From contig CP069437.1 of the NCBI GenBank assembly GCA_016888885.1, positions 620,001-684,000 of the forward strand: a stretch of 64,000 bases of DNA, given 5' to 3'. This document shows positions 17,570 through 27,536 of the stretch, one piece after another. Origin of the DNA: Faucicola sp902506215 (lineage in GTDB: Bacteria > Pseudomonadota > Gammaproteobacteria > Pseudomonadales > Moraxellaceae). The notes under the pieces were generated by a model, which worked only from the letters and a program-made list of their open reading frames with translations, did not search any database and had not been told where the DNA came from. The stretch's first letter is position 1. Every line of letters starts with the position of its first letter. A program made the translations under genes and the position numbers.

Positions 17570-17834
17570 TACAATGACCTAGTAAGTTGCGGGCAGACGG
17601 CAGTTAAACCTAACATTTTGCGTTTACAGCGGCAAATTGCCACTGTGATAAGCATATTAACACGCGAGAAGATTTTTAAGCATCAATCAACAAGCAGTTG
17701 AGCAAAAAAGATTGAATGAAACACAAGCTTGCATTGATTAGTGAATTAAACAAATTGATATTTGATATATTTTTATTTAAAAAAATTGATATTTAGCAGA
17801 TGTGAAAATTTTTGAAAGCTAACCCAATGTAGCA
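17570..17834 (-). other. AT-rich gap upstream of dxr
   Basis: No coding capacity is seen. A direct repeat AAATTGATATTT occurs around 17752-17793 within a very AT-rich block. It may hold a dxr promoter; no convincing hexamers were identified. Confidence 0.3.
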
Positions 17835-18722
17835 TTAAATTAAGCCGTAATATTTCATCGCCCAAACCCCCAACGCAAAAATTGGCACGGCTGAAAGCTG
17901 CGAATCAATACGATCAAGAATACCCCCATGCCCTGGCAACAATGCCCCGGCATCTTTCACGCCTGCATGGCGCTTTAGCATACTTTCAAATAAATCACCG
18001 AACACGGACATGATGATAGTGAACAACGATAACAGCAAAAACAAGCCAATAGCCGTCATCGACCAATCGTTTAATAACCCAAAAGAGACGCCAATGACCA
18101 CCAGCGTGCCTGTGGCAAGTCCGCCTAATAAGCCTTCCACACTTTTATTGGGTGAGACATGCGGGGACATTTTGCGTCTACCAAGTTTTCGTCCGACAAA
18201 GTAAGCACCGCTATCGGCGCACCACACCAATACAAACACATATAGCAGCCACCAAGCTGAAAGTGACCACAGATAATACATTGCAGTAATGGCGGATGAC
18301 AGTATAATCATACCGATGATGTACAAATGCTTACCATACCAAGCTTGCGTATTGTTGGGATAATGGCGAATCCAGCCAATCGCTACCAACCAAATCAGCG
18401 CCGCAACCATCCAAAAAAACACCCAAGAGGCTATACTACCAGTCAGCTTTGCTATTACCAATAACAAACTGACAATCCCTAGCATCACAACGCTATATAT
18501 ATAATCGATTGGTTTGGCAGGTTTGGTCGGGATTTGGGTGGTAGGCGGAATATAATTGTCGGAATTTTGTTCAAGTGACGGCATGAGCTTTGACCACTCA
18601 AAAGCCCCAAAACCTGCACCGACTAACAATAGCGGCAACATCAAAATAGGCTCGCGGGTAGCAAACATCGCAGCGCCAACAATCACTAACAAAATAATGG
18701 CGGTTCTAATGCGTTCCCACAT
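17835..18722 (-). CDS. cdsA: Phosphatidate cytidylyltransferase
   Basis: Integral membrane enzyme that makes CDP-diacylglycerol for all phospholipids. The 295 residues contain about eight hydrophobic helices and the C-terminal family signature SPNKSVEGLLGG ... LLPGHGGILDRIDS. The upstream WCADSGAYFVGRKLGRRK motif is also typical. It starts 19 bp after the uppS stop and is very probably co-transcribed with uppS. Confidence 0.96.
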   Translation of the reverse strand: MWERIRTAIILLVIVGAAMFATREPILMLPLLLVGAGFGAFEWSKLMPSLEQNSDNYIPPTTQIPTKPAKPIDYIYSVVMLGIVSLLLVIAKLTGSIASWVFFWMVAALIWLVAIGWIRHYPNNTQAWYGKHLYIIGMIILSSAITAMYYLWSLSAWWLLYVFVLVWCADSGAYFVGRKLGRRKMSPHVSPNKSVEGLLGGLATGTLVVIGVSFGLLNDWSMTAIGLFLLLSLFTIIMSVFGDLFESMLKRHAGVKDAGALLPGHGGILDRIDSQLSAVPIFALGVWAMKYYGLI

Positions 18723-18741
18723 GACAGTTCCTATTGATTAA

Positions 18742-19482
18742 TTAAAATCCCAAACCTAATACTTGCTCGCTGGTCTTACCAAATCGACGCTCACGACCCA
18801 TAAAAATATCAATCATTTGGTCTAATTCAGCCGCATTAAATGCTGGCCAAAGCGTTTCGGTAAAAAATAACTCAGCATACGCACATTGCCACAGTAAAAA
18901 ATTAGAAATGCGGTAATCACCCCCTGTACGAATCAACATATCAACCGCTGGTAAATCTGATAGCGACAGGTGGCGTGCAAAATCGTCTTGGGTAATGGCA
19001 TCGGCAGTAAGCGCGCCTTCTTCCACTTGTTTGGCGACTTGGCGGCAGGCATTGACGATGTCCCACTGACCGCCGTAGCTGATAGCAATCACCAAACTCA
19101 TTTTAGTAAAATGGGCAGTTTGCTCTTCTGCATCTTGCATAATCGCGCATAAATGCGGCGTCAAGGCATCCCTATCGCCGATAAAGCGCAAAGAAATTTG
19201 ATGACGCAGCATCCGCGGTAATTGGTCATGGACGGTTTGCTCCAGTAGCGTCATCAATAACGCCACTTCATTGGCTGGGCGCTGCCAATTTTCGCTAGAA
19301 AAAGCAAACACCGTCAACGCACGTATACCAATATCCATGCAATGCTCAACCAAAGGGTCTAAATTATCTTTGCCGGCAATATGCCCGCCACCGGTTGGTA
19401 GCCCATGTACTTTGGCATAGCGGTTATTGCCATCCATAATGATGGCAATATGTTGTGGCATTGCTGCCTTTGACTCAACCAT
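18742..19482 (-). CDS. uppS: Undecaprenyl diphosphate synthase (variant active site)
   Basis: Cis-prenyltransferase that makes C55-PP, the lipid carrier for peptidoglycan and O-antigen. The 246 residues show the family folds: IIMDGNNRYAKVHGLP, FAFSSENWQRP, and the C-terminal DMLIRTGGDYRISNFLLWQ. Compared with E. coli, the canonical MDGNGRWA is MDGNNRYA, and the Arg that binds the farnesyl diphosphate (RxxGH) is Thr (TGGGH). I recall similar changes in Acinetobacter UppS, so this is likely a family-level variant, not decay. It lies between cdsA and frr as usual. Confidence 0.93.
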   Translation of the reverse strand: MVESKAAMPQHIAIIMDGNNRYAKVHGLPTGGGHIAGKDNLDPLVEHCMDIGIRALTVFAFSSENWQRPANEVALLMTLLEQTVHDQLPRMLRHQISLRFIGDRDALTPHLCAIMQDAEEQTAHFTKMSLVIAISYGGQWDIVNACRQVAKQVEEGALTADAITQDDFARHLSLSDLPAVDMLIRTGGDYRISNFLLWQCAYAELFFTETLWPAFNAAELDQMIDIFMGRERRFGKTSEQVLGLGF

Positions 19483-19526
19483 GACCTACTTCTTATGAAT
19501 TGGTTCTTTTATTGGATAAATAACGA

Positions 19527-20081
19527 TTAAACGGCCATTAACTCTGCTTCTTTGCTAGAGAGCATTTTATCAATGCTATCAATGTATTTATCAGTCATTT
19601 TTTGGATGTCGTCATTGGCGCGGCGTTCATCGTCTTCTGAGATTTGCTTGTCTTTTACCAAGGCTTTTAAGGCATTGTTGGCATCACGGCGAGCATTACG
19701 CACGGATATACGGCGCTCTTCGGCTTCATGACGTGCCAACTTTTGCATATCTTTACGGGTTTCTTCCGTCAATGCGGGTAATGGCACCCGAATCACTTCT
19801 GCGCTCATTGGGTTAAGACCCAAATCTGATTCACGAATTGCTTTGTCCACTGCCTGCACCATGCTACGGTCAAAAGGCTGCACTAACAGGGTACGAGAGT
19901 CTTCAACGTTGATGCTCGCCACTTGATTAAGTGGCATCTCAGAGCCATAGTAAGACACCATCACACCCTGCAAAATACCAGGATGGGCACGGCCCGTACG
20001 TAATTTACTAAAGGCATTTTCTAAGGCTTCAATCGCCTTTTTCATTTTATCTTCGCCTTGTTTTTTAATATCGTTAATCAT
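19527..20081 (-). CDS. frr: Ribosome recycling factor
   Basis: Releases ribosomes from mRNA after termination together with EF-G. The 184 residues match the usual 185 and include the typical ALENAFSKLRTGRAHPGIL, RTLLVQPFDRSMVQAVDKAI and RVPLPALTEETRKDM. The start at 20081 is preceded by AAGGA; an upstream frame extension of ten codons is not used. It lies 39 bp after pyrH. Confidence 0.97.
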   Translation of the reverse strand: MINDIKKQGEDKMKKAIEALENAFSKLRTGRAHPGILQGVMVSYYGSEMPLNQVASINVEDSRTLLVQPFDRSMVQAVDKAIRESDLGLNPMSAEVIRVPLPALTEETRKDMQKLARHEAEERRISVRNARRDANNALKALVKDKQISEDDERRANDDIQKMTDKYIDSIDKMLSSKEAELMAV

Positions 20082-20120
20082 GTTGTATCCTTTTAAAACT
20101 CTGTATGTCAAATTTAGAAA

Positions 20121-20849
20121 TTAGTGATTGATAACTTTGGTGCCTTCTGACTCGCCCATCACCACATGAAGCAGCGCATTGGGTTTTGCCATATCAAATA
20201 CCTGCAGCGGTACGTTATGCTCACGCAGCAAGGCAATCGCAGTCAAATCCATCACCCCCAACTTTTGATCTAGCACTTGGTCAAAGGTGAGTTCGTCGTA
20301 TTTGACGGCATCGTCATGGGTATTTGGGTCTTTGTTATACACGCCATCGACTTTGGTGGCTTTTAGGATTAAATTGGCTTCAATCTCGATGCCACGTAAA
20401 CACGCTGCAGTATCCGTGGTAAAAAATGGATTGCCGGTACCTGCGACAAACACGCACACTTCATTGTTCTGTAAATAGCGAATGGCGTTGCGGCTGCTGT
20501 AGTTTTCAGTCACTTCGCCAATTGGCAAAGCTGACATCAAACGGCATTTGATATTACGGCGCTCTAGGGCGTCACGCATCGCCAAGCCATTCATCACGGT
20601 TGCAAGCATACCCATTTGGTCGCCTGTGACACGACCTACCAAGCCTTGTTTTTGTAGCGCAGCGCCACGATACAAGTTGCCACCACCGACCACGATACCC
20701 ACTTGCACACCCAATCCTACCAAGTGCGCAATCGCAAGACTCATGCTGTCTAACACGCCTGAATCAATCCCCATATCATTTTTGCCTGCCAGGGCCTCGC
20801 CAGAGAGTTTGAGCAAAATACGTTGGTAACGGGGAGCTTTATCAGACAT
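20121..20849 (-). CDS. pyrH: Uridylate kinase
   Basis: Phosphorylates UMP to UDP using ATP. The 242-residue amino-acid-kinase-fold protein contains RILLKLSGEALAG at the N terminus, VGIVVGGGNLYRG, MLATVMNGLAMRDAL and the C-terminal KVDGVYNKDPN. AGAGG lies upstream of the ATG. It heads the series pyrH-frr-uppS-cdsA; rpsB and tsf, which usually precede pyrH, are not present in the 200-bp gap or beyond. Confidence 0.97.
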   Translation of the reverse strand: MSDKAPRYQRILLKLSGEALAGKNDMGIDSGVLDSMSLAIAHLVGLGVQVGIVVGGGNLYRGAALQKQGLVGRVTGDQMGMLATVMNGLAMRDALERRNIKCRLMSALPIGEVTENYSSRNAIRYLQNNEVCVFVAGTGNPFFTTDTAACLRGIEIEANLILKATKVDGVYNKDPNTHDDAVKYDELTFDQVLDQKLGVMDLTAIALLREHNVPLQVFDMAKPNALLHVVMGESEGTKVINH

Positions 20850-21047
20850 GGTTGACCTCTTGTTGGCTGTTGGATAGCAAATAATGCAAATGGCGAAATT
20901 TTAACAAAATTAACGGTTTTTAGATAGTGTAAAGATAATTTCAACAGTCATTTTAATTTTTACCCTGCTCTCACCTTGAAAATTCAGTCAGCTTTAGCCA
21001 TTAAACTGTTAAGGTACTATATTAATGTGTGGATTATTAAAACGTGA

Positions 21048-21392
21048 CTAATGCGTGGCTGAATGAGAAAACAGATTAATAACAATCACACCCAATACAA
21101 TTAGACTCATTCCCGCGATGGCGGGTAAATCCAGTTTGTTACCCAAAATAAAGTACCCAATGATAGCGGTCAACACAATACCTACCCCTGACCAAATGGC
21201 ATAAGCAACCCCCAGTGGGATGATTTTTATAACTTGTGAAAGAAGATAAAAAGCAATGCCAAAACAAATCATGGTGGTGATAGTGGGCAAGGGTTTGCTA
21301 AACCCCTCTGATTTTGCCAAAAAAGTTGAACCAGTAACCTCACTAACAATCGCAATCGCTAAAAGACTATACGCTATCATTGATTGAGACAT
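21048..21392 (-). CDS. Small multidrug resistance (SMR) family transporter
   Basis: A 114-residue, four-helix inner-membrane protein of the EmrE/QacE type, which exchanges protons for cationic compounds as an antiparallel dimer. The essential Glu is present as Glu18 in AIVSEVTGSTFLAKSEGF, and the GVAYAIWSGVGIVLTAIIGY motif of helix 3 is intact. Substrate (quaternary ammonium or guanidinium) cannot be told by reading. It starts 15 bp downstream of the rimO stop on the same strand, so may be co-transcribed with rimO. Confidence 0.93.
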   Translation of the reverse strand: MSQSMIAYSLLAIAIVSEVTGSTFLAKSEGFSKPLPTITTMICFGIAFYLLSQVIKIIPLGVAYAIWSGVGIVLTAIIGYFILGNKLDLPAIAGMSLIVLGVIVINLFSHSATH

Positions 21393-21406
21393 GACAATCC
21401 TTAACC

Positions 21407-22894
21407 TTATAACAGTTCAGCTGTAAAACTGGCAAAAAGGTCATACTCATTGGCTTCATCAATGGTGACGGTTAAAAATTCACCGACTTTAACCGATGCA
21501 TCAATATTATCTACATACACGTGACCGTCAATTTCTGGCGCATCGGCATAGCTACGGCAAATGGCGATATTTTCTTCTTCATCAATCTCATCTACCAGCA
21601 CTTTTAAGGTTTTACCGACTTTCTCAGCCAGTTTTTCGGCACTGATTTGTTGCTGTAGCGCCATCAGTCGTTCATAGCGTTGTTGTTTGATAGCTTCTGG
21701 CACAGGGTTCGGCAAATCGTTTGCCGCCGCGCCCTCTATTTCTGAATAGGTAAACGCCCCTACTCTGTCTAATCGCGCCTCTTTAAGCCAGTCAAGCAAA
21801 TATTCAAAATCTTCTTCCGTCTCGCCAGGGAAACCCACCACGAAGGTAGAGCGAATGACAATATCGGGGCAAATCGAGCGCCAAGTTTTGATGCGCGCCA
21901 GTACGTTTTCGCTATGCGCGGGGCGTTTCATGGCTTTGAGCACATTGGGGCTGGCATGTTGGAATGGGATATCAAGGTATGGCAGTAGCTTGTCCTCACT
22001 CATCAGTTTCACCACAGCATCGACATGCGGGTAAGGATAGATGTAATGCAAACGCACCCAAATGCCCAGTCGATTGAGTGCCTCGCACATATCGTAGAAT
22101 TTGGATTTGATGGGCATGCCATTCCAAAAACTGGTTTTGTATTTAAGATCTACGCCATAGGCTGAGGTATCTTGCGAGATGATTAATAGCTCTTTGACAC
22201 CGGCGTTTTTGAGCGCAGCCGCTTCAGTCATGATACTGTCAATCGGGCGACTAACGAGGTCACCACGAAAGCTTGGGATGATACAAAATGTACAACGGTG
22301 GTTACAGCCTTCGGATATTTTGACATACGCATAATGTTTTGGCGTAAGCTTAATGCCCGCATCATTGATTAGGTCAATTTTTGGGTCGTACGTTTTTGCT
22401 GGTGCAGGTTTTGGCACATAATGCGACACGGCATTGACGACTTCTTCATAGGCATGTGCGCCAGTCACCGCAAGCACGGCTGGGTGCATGGTTTTGATTT
22501 TTTCGGCATCTTTGCCAAGGCAACCGGTGACAATCACCTTGCCGTTTTTGGTAATCGCCTCACCAATGGCATCAAGCGATTCTTGCACCGCAGATTCGAT
22601 AAAGCCGCAAGTATTGACCACCACCAAATCTGCGCCATCATAGTCACTGGCGACTTGGTAGCCATCACGGCTAAGCTCGGTGATAATGCGCTCGCTATCC
22701 ACCAAGGCTTTGGGGCAGCCAAGCGACACAAAACCAATCTTAGGCGCTTTTGTCGTTGCTATATCTTGAGCCAGTTGGTGCGCCGTTTGGCTGGCGCTTT
22801 GACCTAAAGTACGGTTTTCGTTATGGTTGGCTTGGTGGTGGGTGGCAGGTTTAGTGGTAGACTGGGGATTAAAAACTTGCGGTTGGCTTGGCAT
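21407..22894 (-). CDS. rimO: Ribosomal protein S12 methylthiotransferase RimO
   Basis: Radical-SAM enzyme that adds a methylthio group to the conserved Asp of ribosomal protein S12. The 495 residues (ATG at 22894) hold the N-terminal UPF0004 domain with Cys60, Cys96 and Cys125, the radical-SAM cluster motif CNHRCTFC (Cys197, 201, 204), and a C-terminal TRAM domain. The first ~50 residues, a Gln/Asn/His/Thr-rich stretch ahead of KIGFVSLGCPKALVDSE, are longer than in most RimO proteins and probably disordered. Confidence 0.95.
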   Translation of the reverse strand: MPSQPQVFNPQSTTKPATHHQANHNENRTLGQSASQTAHQLAQDIATTKAPKIGFVSLGCPKALVDSERIITELSRDGYQVASDYDGADLVVVNTCGFIESAVQESLDAIGEAITKNGKVIVTGCLGKDAEKIKTMHPAVLAVTGAHAYEEVVNAVSHYVPKPAPAKTYDPKIDLINDAGIKLTPKHYAYVKISEGCNHRCTFCIIPSFRGDLVSRPIDSIMTEAAALKNAGVKELLIISQDTSAYGVDLKYKTSFWNGMPIKSKFYDMCEALNRLGIWVRLHYIYPYPHVDAVVKLMSEDKLLPYLDIPFQHASPNVLKAMKRPAHSENVLARIKTWRSICPDIVIRSTFVVGFPGETEEDFEYLLDWLKEARLDRVGAFTYSEIEGAAANDLPNPVPEAIKQQRYERLMALQQQISAEKLAEKVGKTLKVLVDEIDEEENIAICRSYADAPEIDGHVYVDNIDASVKVGEFLTVTIDEANEYDLFASFTAELL

Positions 22895-23213
22895 GACTTT
22901 CACTTTTAAAAAATTTAATCTGACTATTTTACTAAGTTTTGCTGTTTTTACCAAATCAACTTTTTAATTTTTCATCGACTCAAACTAACTGTATAGGTAA
23001 AAATTTCAAATGCTAAAAAAATCAATCTATTGTTCATAACCTATTGTTCGTAAAATACCTATCAACTGTAGCAATCCCCATCATGACTATTCAATATGAA
23101 CCATACCCTAAAAAAACACTATTGATGATGATTTTAGTTCAAACAAAGTTTAGAAAAACTATTTTAAATCAATATTTTATAAAAAATCCGCCAAAATTTG
23201 ACGGATTTTTTTA
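22895..23213 (-). other. AT-rich gap between hrpA end and rimO start
   Basis: About 319 bp with no gene. It contains near-identical CTATTGTTCATAAC / CTATTGTTCGTAAA direct repeats (about 23027-23055) and the hrpA terminator (23182-23210). The rimO promoter is presumably here; TATACA on the minus strand near 22990 is a possible -10. Confidence 0.4.
23182..23210 (-). terminator. Intrinsic terminator of hrpA
   Basis: AAAAATCCG / CGGATTTTT 9-bp arms with an extended CAA/TTG inner pairing, immediately past the hrpA stop (23214-23216) and followed on the minus strand by six T. Confidence 0.8.
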
Positions 23214-26200
23214 TTAACCCCTCAACTCATCCCACAATTTTTCTAGGCGTTTATCTGAGACAGGCACGCGGGTCTTCATTGGCTGGGCAAACAGCTGAAT
23301 CCGAAACTCCTCAACCAACCAACGATACGGCATAATTGTCTCATCATTACCCTTAACAGATAGCCTCTCCATGTGTTTATCAAGCTGATACACGGCATCA
23401 AGATCGGCATCCAAATTGTGCTCAAGCCTATCGAGTCGCACCAACAACGCCTGCAGATAACGCGGATATTGCTGCCAATCTTGATAACTCATGCGATACA
23501 CAAAGTCCGACAAACTCAAATCATCGAGCTGGTCTTCGATATCTTCGATACTTTCTTCAAAAATATCACGGTCAAGTAGTAGCAGTTTTTGGCGAACCTG
23601 CTGCCACTGCTCATACACCGATTTTAGCTGCGCTAGTACACTTTGCCCAACGCTCAAGAAATTGGCAAGCACCACGGCTTTGGCTTGGTTAAATTCATCT
23701 AACGTCAAAGGCAACTGATTGATGGCAATCACCAACTCTTTATCATGAATCCCTGCCGTGAATTTTTCATGGTCAAACTCTGCAACAAATTTTTCAAAAG
23801 TGGCATCAAGCGTGGCATGAATCAGCAAATCTTTGAGTCTATCAAGCTCACCAAGCGGCGCAAAGGCAAGTTTAAAGTTTTTATCAATTTGGCTGGTAAG
23901 CTGTCGGGCTTTCGCTCCGAGCTCATTGCCGATTAAAGCAAGCAAGCCTTGACGGTGTTTGTTGAGTGCCACACTGACATCGGTAAATTGCTGAATAGAC
24001 ACAGCGTTTTTATCGCTATAGCTTGGTTGTCCATCGGCAACCAGAGCCGAAAACTGCTTGATCATCACGCCTGCACTGTGGCGGTTTTGCATAAAGTTAA
24101 AATGTTCGGGAAACTCGCTATGTACGCCTTTACCACTGGCGACGGCTTGACTTGTGGTGACCTGATGGCGCAGTTTTAATGCGTCAATATCTCGCCCTTT
24201 TTCAATCAGGCGGTTTTTGTCATCGACCAACGCAATTTGTGGCTGTAAATAGGTTTCAACCTCACTTGGATTAAAGTCTTTTGGCTCTACAAATTGATTG
24301 TTTGCCCCACGCACGCCGCGCTGGTTTAAGGCTTGGCACAGTTGCTTTAGCAATCCGCCATGGTGGTTTTTTTCAAGCGTGTCAAAAATTTGTTTGGCGG
24401 TATCGGGCACGGGCACGATTTGCCGGCGAATATCTTTTGGCAACGTCTTTAATAGCTGCAAAACCAGCTCATAGCGCCACCCTGCAATACCCCATAATAA
24501 TTCAACCGCATCAACCTGTGGTAAGGCAACGAGCGGGACTTTAATGGTCACGCCATCATCATCGCTGGTCGGGTCAAAAACATACGACAGCGGTAGTTTT
24601 AAATTACCCAGTTGCCATGTTTCTGGGAAAGCTTGGGTAGCGGGTGCTTGTTCGTTGAGCACATCTTTATCACTAAAAAATAAAAACTGTGGCTCCGTTT
24701 TTTCTACTTCTTTTCGCCAATCTTCAAATACTTTGCGACTAGCGATATGCTCAGGCACTCGCTTGGCATAAAAGTCGTATAATTGCTCTTCATCAACCAA
24801 CAAGTCTCGACGTCGCAGCTTATCTTCAATCAAGGATACATCAGCGACTTTATCTATATTATGCTGCAAAAATGGCGGCAATTTGCCCTTTTTACCATCG
24901 CCTGTGGATGGGGCATTTAAATTGCCCAACACCAAGGCATCTCGCAAAAAGATTTCTCGAGACTCGCTAAGATTGACCCGCTCATAATTCATCAGTTGTT
25001 TGTGTACCACAATCAGACCAAACAAGCTGATTTGGGCGTATGCCTTGACATGCCCGGTTTTCGCTGACCAATGCGGCTCAAAATAATGGTATTTGAGCAA
25101 ATCCCCTGCCATCGCCAAAATCCACTCTGGCTCAATTTTGGCAGCGGTACGCATAAACACCTGCGAGGTCTCAACCACCTCAAACGCCATCACCCATAGC
25201 GGATTTTGCTTAAACAAGGTACTTGCAGGAAAAATCTTGGCTTTGTGCTGACGCGCGGTGACATACTCGCCGCGTTTTGCTTTGATTAGCTTGCCGCTTT
25301 TATCGACGTCATTGACTTTTTGGGCAATAAACGACAACAGACCCGTGAGCAATGCCCGGTGAATAGGCACATAACTGGCTGGCTCTTGGTTGATGGTTAA
25401 TTTTAACCCATCCACCATTTGCAACAACTGGCTATGGGTTTGTTGCCATTCACGTAAACGCGGCGAGCTTAAAAAATGTTTTTTGGCAAAGCTTTTACGT
25501 TGGCTGTTGGTTAATTTGTCGTTTTCATACGGGCTTTGCGCGATTGGCGCGGCTTCATCGTCTAGCGTTGCATTTTTTTGTTGGTCAAGATCACTGCTTT
25601 TAAATCCACTGCTTTTGAATCCACCGCTTTTAAATCCATCGCTTTGAAATAAGGCCCCATGAATTGCCTGCCAAAGACTGAGATAAAATAAAAAATCGCT
25701 GTCGGCTTGGCGAAATAATGCGTGTTTTTGGTCGGCTTGGGTTTGCTTATCGCTCGGGCGTTCTCGAGGGTCTTGCACTGACAAGCCCGATACAATCACC
25801 AATAGCTCTTTTAAACAACCGTATTGCTCACCTGCAATCAGCATACGTGCCAAACGAGGGTCTATGGGCATTTTTGCCATCATTTGACCGACTTTGGTGA
25901 GTTGATTGGGATGGCGTTTGGATTGACCTTTGCCCTTGCCCTTGTCACTGTCATTGGCTATGCTTAGGCTATTTTCAGGTTTTTTAGTGGCAATCGCACC
26001 CAATTCTTCTAACAGTTTACGGCCATCATTGACCAGTCGATTGTCGGGGGGCTGGATAAAGTCAAAGTTTTCTACCTCACCCAGACCCAAGTTTGCCATT
26101 TGCAAAATCACCGACGCCAAATTGGTACGCAGAATTTCAGGCTCGGTAAATTCGGGGCGGCTGGTAAAATCTTCTTCTGAATATAAACGGATACACACGC

Positions 26201-27536
26201 CCGCCGCGACACGTCCACAGCGACCTTTTCGTTGATTGGCGGCCGCTTGGCTAATCGCTTCAATCGGCAGGCGTTGTACCCGCGAGCGATAGTCGTAGCG
26301 TGACATCCGAGCAAACCCCAAATCAATAACGTAGCGGATATTGGGCACGGTCAAGGCGGTTTCGGCAACGTTGGTGGCGATGATAATGCGGCGACCGCCT
26401 GTCGGGTGAAAAATCTGCTGCTGCTCGGCAAAACTTTGACGGGCAAATAACGGCAAAATCTGGGTATGGCGGGGGGCATACTGGTTTAAAATATCTGCCA
26501 AATCATGAATTTGCGCTTCTGTTGCCGCAAAAATCAAAATATCCGCTTGGTCAGCATGTCCTTTGCTGGCAGCGTCTTGGTAGCACTCTTCCACCGCTGC
26601 GGTAATCGCTCGCGGCAAGTTTTCTTCGACATCATCAAAGCTATCATCATCCGAACCTGTGACAATCTCCTCCGTCAACGGACGGTAGCGCACTTCCACA
26701 GGATAACTGCGACCTTCAACCACAAACACAGGCGCGGGCGTCGCTTTTTTGGTTTTACTATCAACGCTAGAAAAATACTGGCTAAACCTTGCTGTGTCGA
26801 GCGTTGCCGAGGTGATAATCACCTTTAAATCGGGACGTTTTGGCAATAGACGCTTGAGATAACCCATGATAAAGTCAATGTTAAGACTGCGCTCGTGGGC
26901 TTCATCAATGATAATGGTATCATAGCGGCTCAAAAACTTGTCATGCGCCATTTCGGCAAGCAAAATACCGTCGGTCATCAATTTGACAATAGAATCCGAT
27001 GAGCCTTGCTCAGTAAAACGCACTTTAAAGCTGACTGTCTGTCCGAGCGTTTCCCCTAGTTCTTCAGCAATGCGATTTGCCACACTACGCGCCGCTAATC
27101 GTCTTGGCTGTGTGTGTCCGATTTGCCCTGTTACCCCTCGCCCGGCAAGCATGGCAATCTTAGGTAATTGGGTGGTTTTGCCTGAGCCTGTCTCCCCTGC
27201 CACGATGATGACTTGGTGGTCTTGGATGGCTTTGATGAGTCTATCGGCTTGTTGGCTGACGGGCAAATCTTCGTTTAGATGTATCGTTGGCAGACTGGCG
27301 ATACGGCTTTGCACTCTTTCTTGCGAGTGTTTGAGTTGTTTTTGATAGCGGTCAAATCTTGACGTATAGTCTTCGCTTTCTTTGTCTTTGATTTGTTTTA
27401 ATTGTTGGGCAAGGCGTGACAGATAATAGCTGTCTTTTGCCATGACCGGTAATTTCACACCTTGGTGCTTGTCTGTTTGAGGCTTGTCTAGTTGAGGATC
27501 ATTTAATGGTACAGCAGTCGATATAAGTTCTTTCAT
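23214..27536 (-). CDS. hrpA: ATP-dependent RNA helicase HrpA
   Basis: DEAH-box helicase, recently linked in E. coli to rescue of stalled ribosomes. The 1440 residues carry Walker A GETGSGKTT (114-122), DEAH (211-214), the SAT motif (ITSATLDT) and the helicase C block QRKGRCGRV, then HA2, OB and the long C-terminal domain found in HrpA. It is longer than E. coli HrpA (1300), partly because of an internal low-complexity insert with GFKSS repeats (see 25596-25650) and a Lys/Gly-rich insert (GKGKGQSKR) between the helicase lobes and HA2. Monocistronic, ended by a good terminator. Confidence 0.95.
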   Translation of the reverse strand: MKELISTAVPLNDPQLDKPQTDKHQGVKLPVMAKDSYYLSRLAQQLKQIKDKESEDYTSRFDRYQKQLKHSQERVQSRIASLPTIHLNEDLPVSQQADRLIKAIQDHQVIIVAGETGSGKTTQLPKIAMLAGRGVTGQIGHTQPRRLAARSVANRIAEELGETLGQTVSFKVRFTEQGSSDSIVKLMTDGILLAEMAHDKFLSRYDTIIIDEAHERSLNIDFIMGYLKRLLPKRPDLKVIITSATLDTARFSQYFSSVDSKTKKATPAPVFVVEGRSYPVEVRYRPLTEEIVTGSDDDSFDDVEENLPRAITAAVEECYQDAASKGHADQADILIFAATEAQIHDLADILNQYAPRHTQILPLFARQSFAEQQQIFHPTGGRRIIIATNVAETALTVPNIRYVIDLGFARMSRYDYRSRVQRLPIEAISQAAANQRKGRCGRVAAGVCIRLYSEEDFTSRPEFTEPEILRTNLASVILQMANLGLGEVENFDFIQPPDNRLVNDGRKLLEELGAIATKKPENSLSIANDSDKGKGKGQSKRHPNQLTKVGQMMAKMPIDPRLARMLIAGEQYGCLKELLVIVSGLSVQDPRERPSDKQTQADQKHALFRQADSDFLFYLSLWQAIHGALFQSDGFKSGGFKSSGFKSSDLDQQKNATLDDEAAPIAQSPYENDKLTNSQRKSFAKKHFLSSPRLREWQQTHSQLLQMVDGLKLTINQEPASYVPIHRALLTGLLSFIAQKVNDVDKSGKLIKAKRGEYVTARQHKAKIFPASTLFKQNPLWVMAFEVVETSQVFMRTAAKIEPEWILAMAGDLLKYHYFEPHWSAKTGHVKAYAQISLFGLIVVHKQLMNYERVNLSESREIFLRDALVLGNLNAPSTGDGKKGKLPPFLQHNIDKVADVSLIEDKLRRRDLLVDEEQLYDFYAKRVPEHIASRKVFEDWRKEVEKTEPQFLFFSDKDVLNEQAPATQAFPETWQLGNLKLPLSYVFDPTSDDDGVTIKVPLVALPQVDAVELLWGIAGWRYELVLQLLKTLPKDIRRQIVPVPDTAKQIFDTLEKNHHGGLLKQLCQALNQRGVRGANNQFVEPKDFNPSEVETYLQPQIALVDDKNRLIEKGRDIDALKLRHQVTTSQAVASGKGVHSEFPEHFNFMQNRHSAGVMIKQFSALVADGQPSYSDKNAVSIQQFTDVSVALNKHRQGLLALIGNELGAKARQLTSQIDKNFKLAFAPLGELDRLKDLLIHATLDATFEKFVAEFDHEKFTAGIHDKELVIAINQLPLTLDEFNQAKAVVLANFLSVGQSVLAQLKSVYEQWQQVRQKLLLLDRDIFEESIEDIEDQLDDLSLSDFVYRMSYQDWQQYPRYLQALLVRLDRLEHNLDADLDAVYQLDKHMERLSVKGNDETIMPYRWLVEEFRIQLFAQPMKTRVPVSDKRLEKLWDELRG
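25596..25650. repeat. 15-bp tandem repeats inside hrpA
   Basis: Three to four head-to-tail copies of GCTTTTAAATCCACT, coding on the minus strand for repeats of (S/G)(G)FKS. They lie in a poorly conserved linker of HrpA. The 15-bp unit preserves the reading frame. Confidence 0.85.

Noticed and set aside
22421..22807. Plus-strand open frame of 128 codons opposite rimO
   Set aside because: Antisense to the conserved N-terminal domain of RimO; no plausible start signal or domain.
26938..27345. Plus-strand open frame of 135 codons opposite hrpA
   Set aside because: Antisense to the conserved helicase core, no ribosome binding site and Cys/Ser-rich composition typical of a shadow frame.
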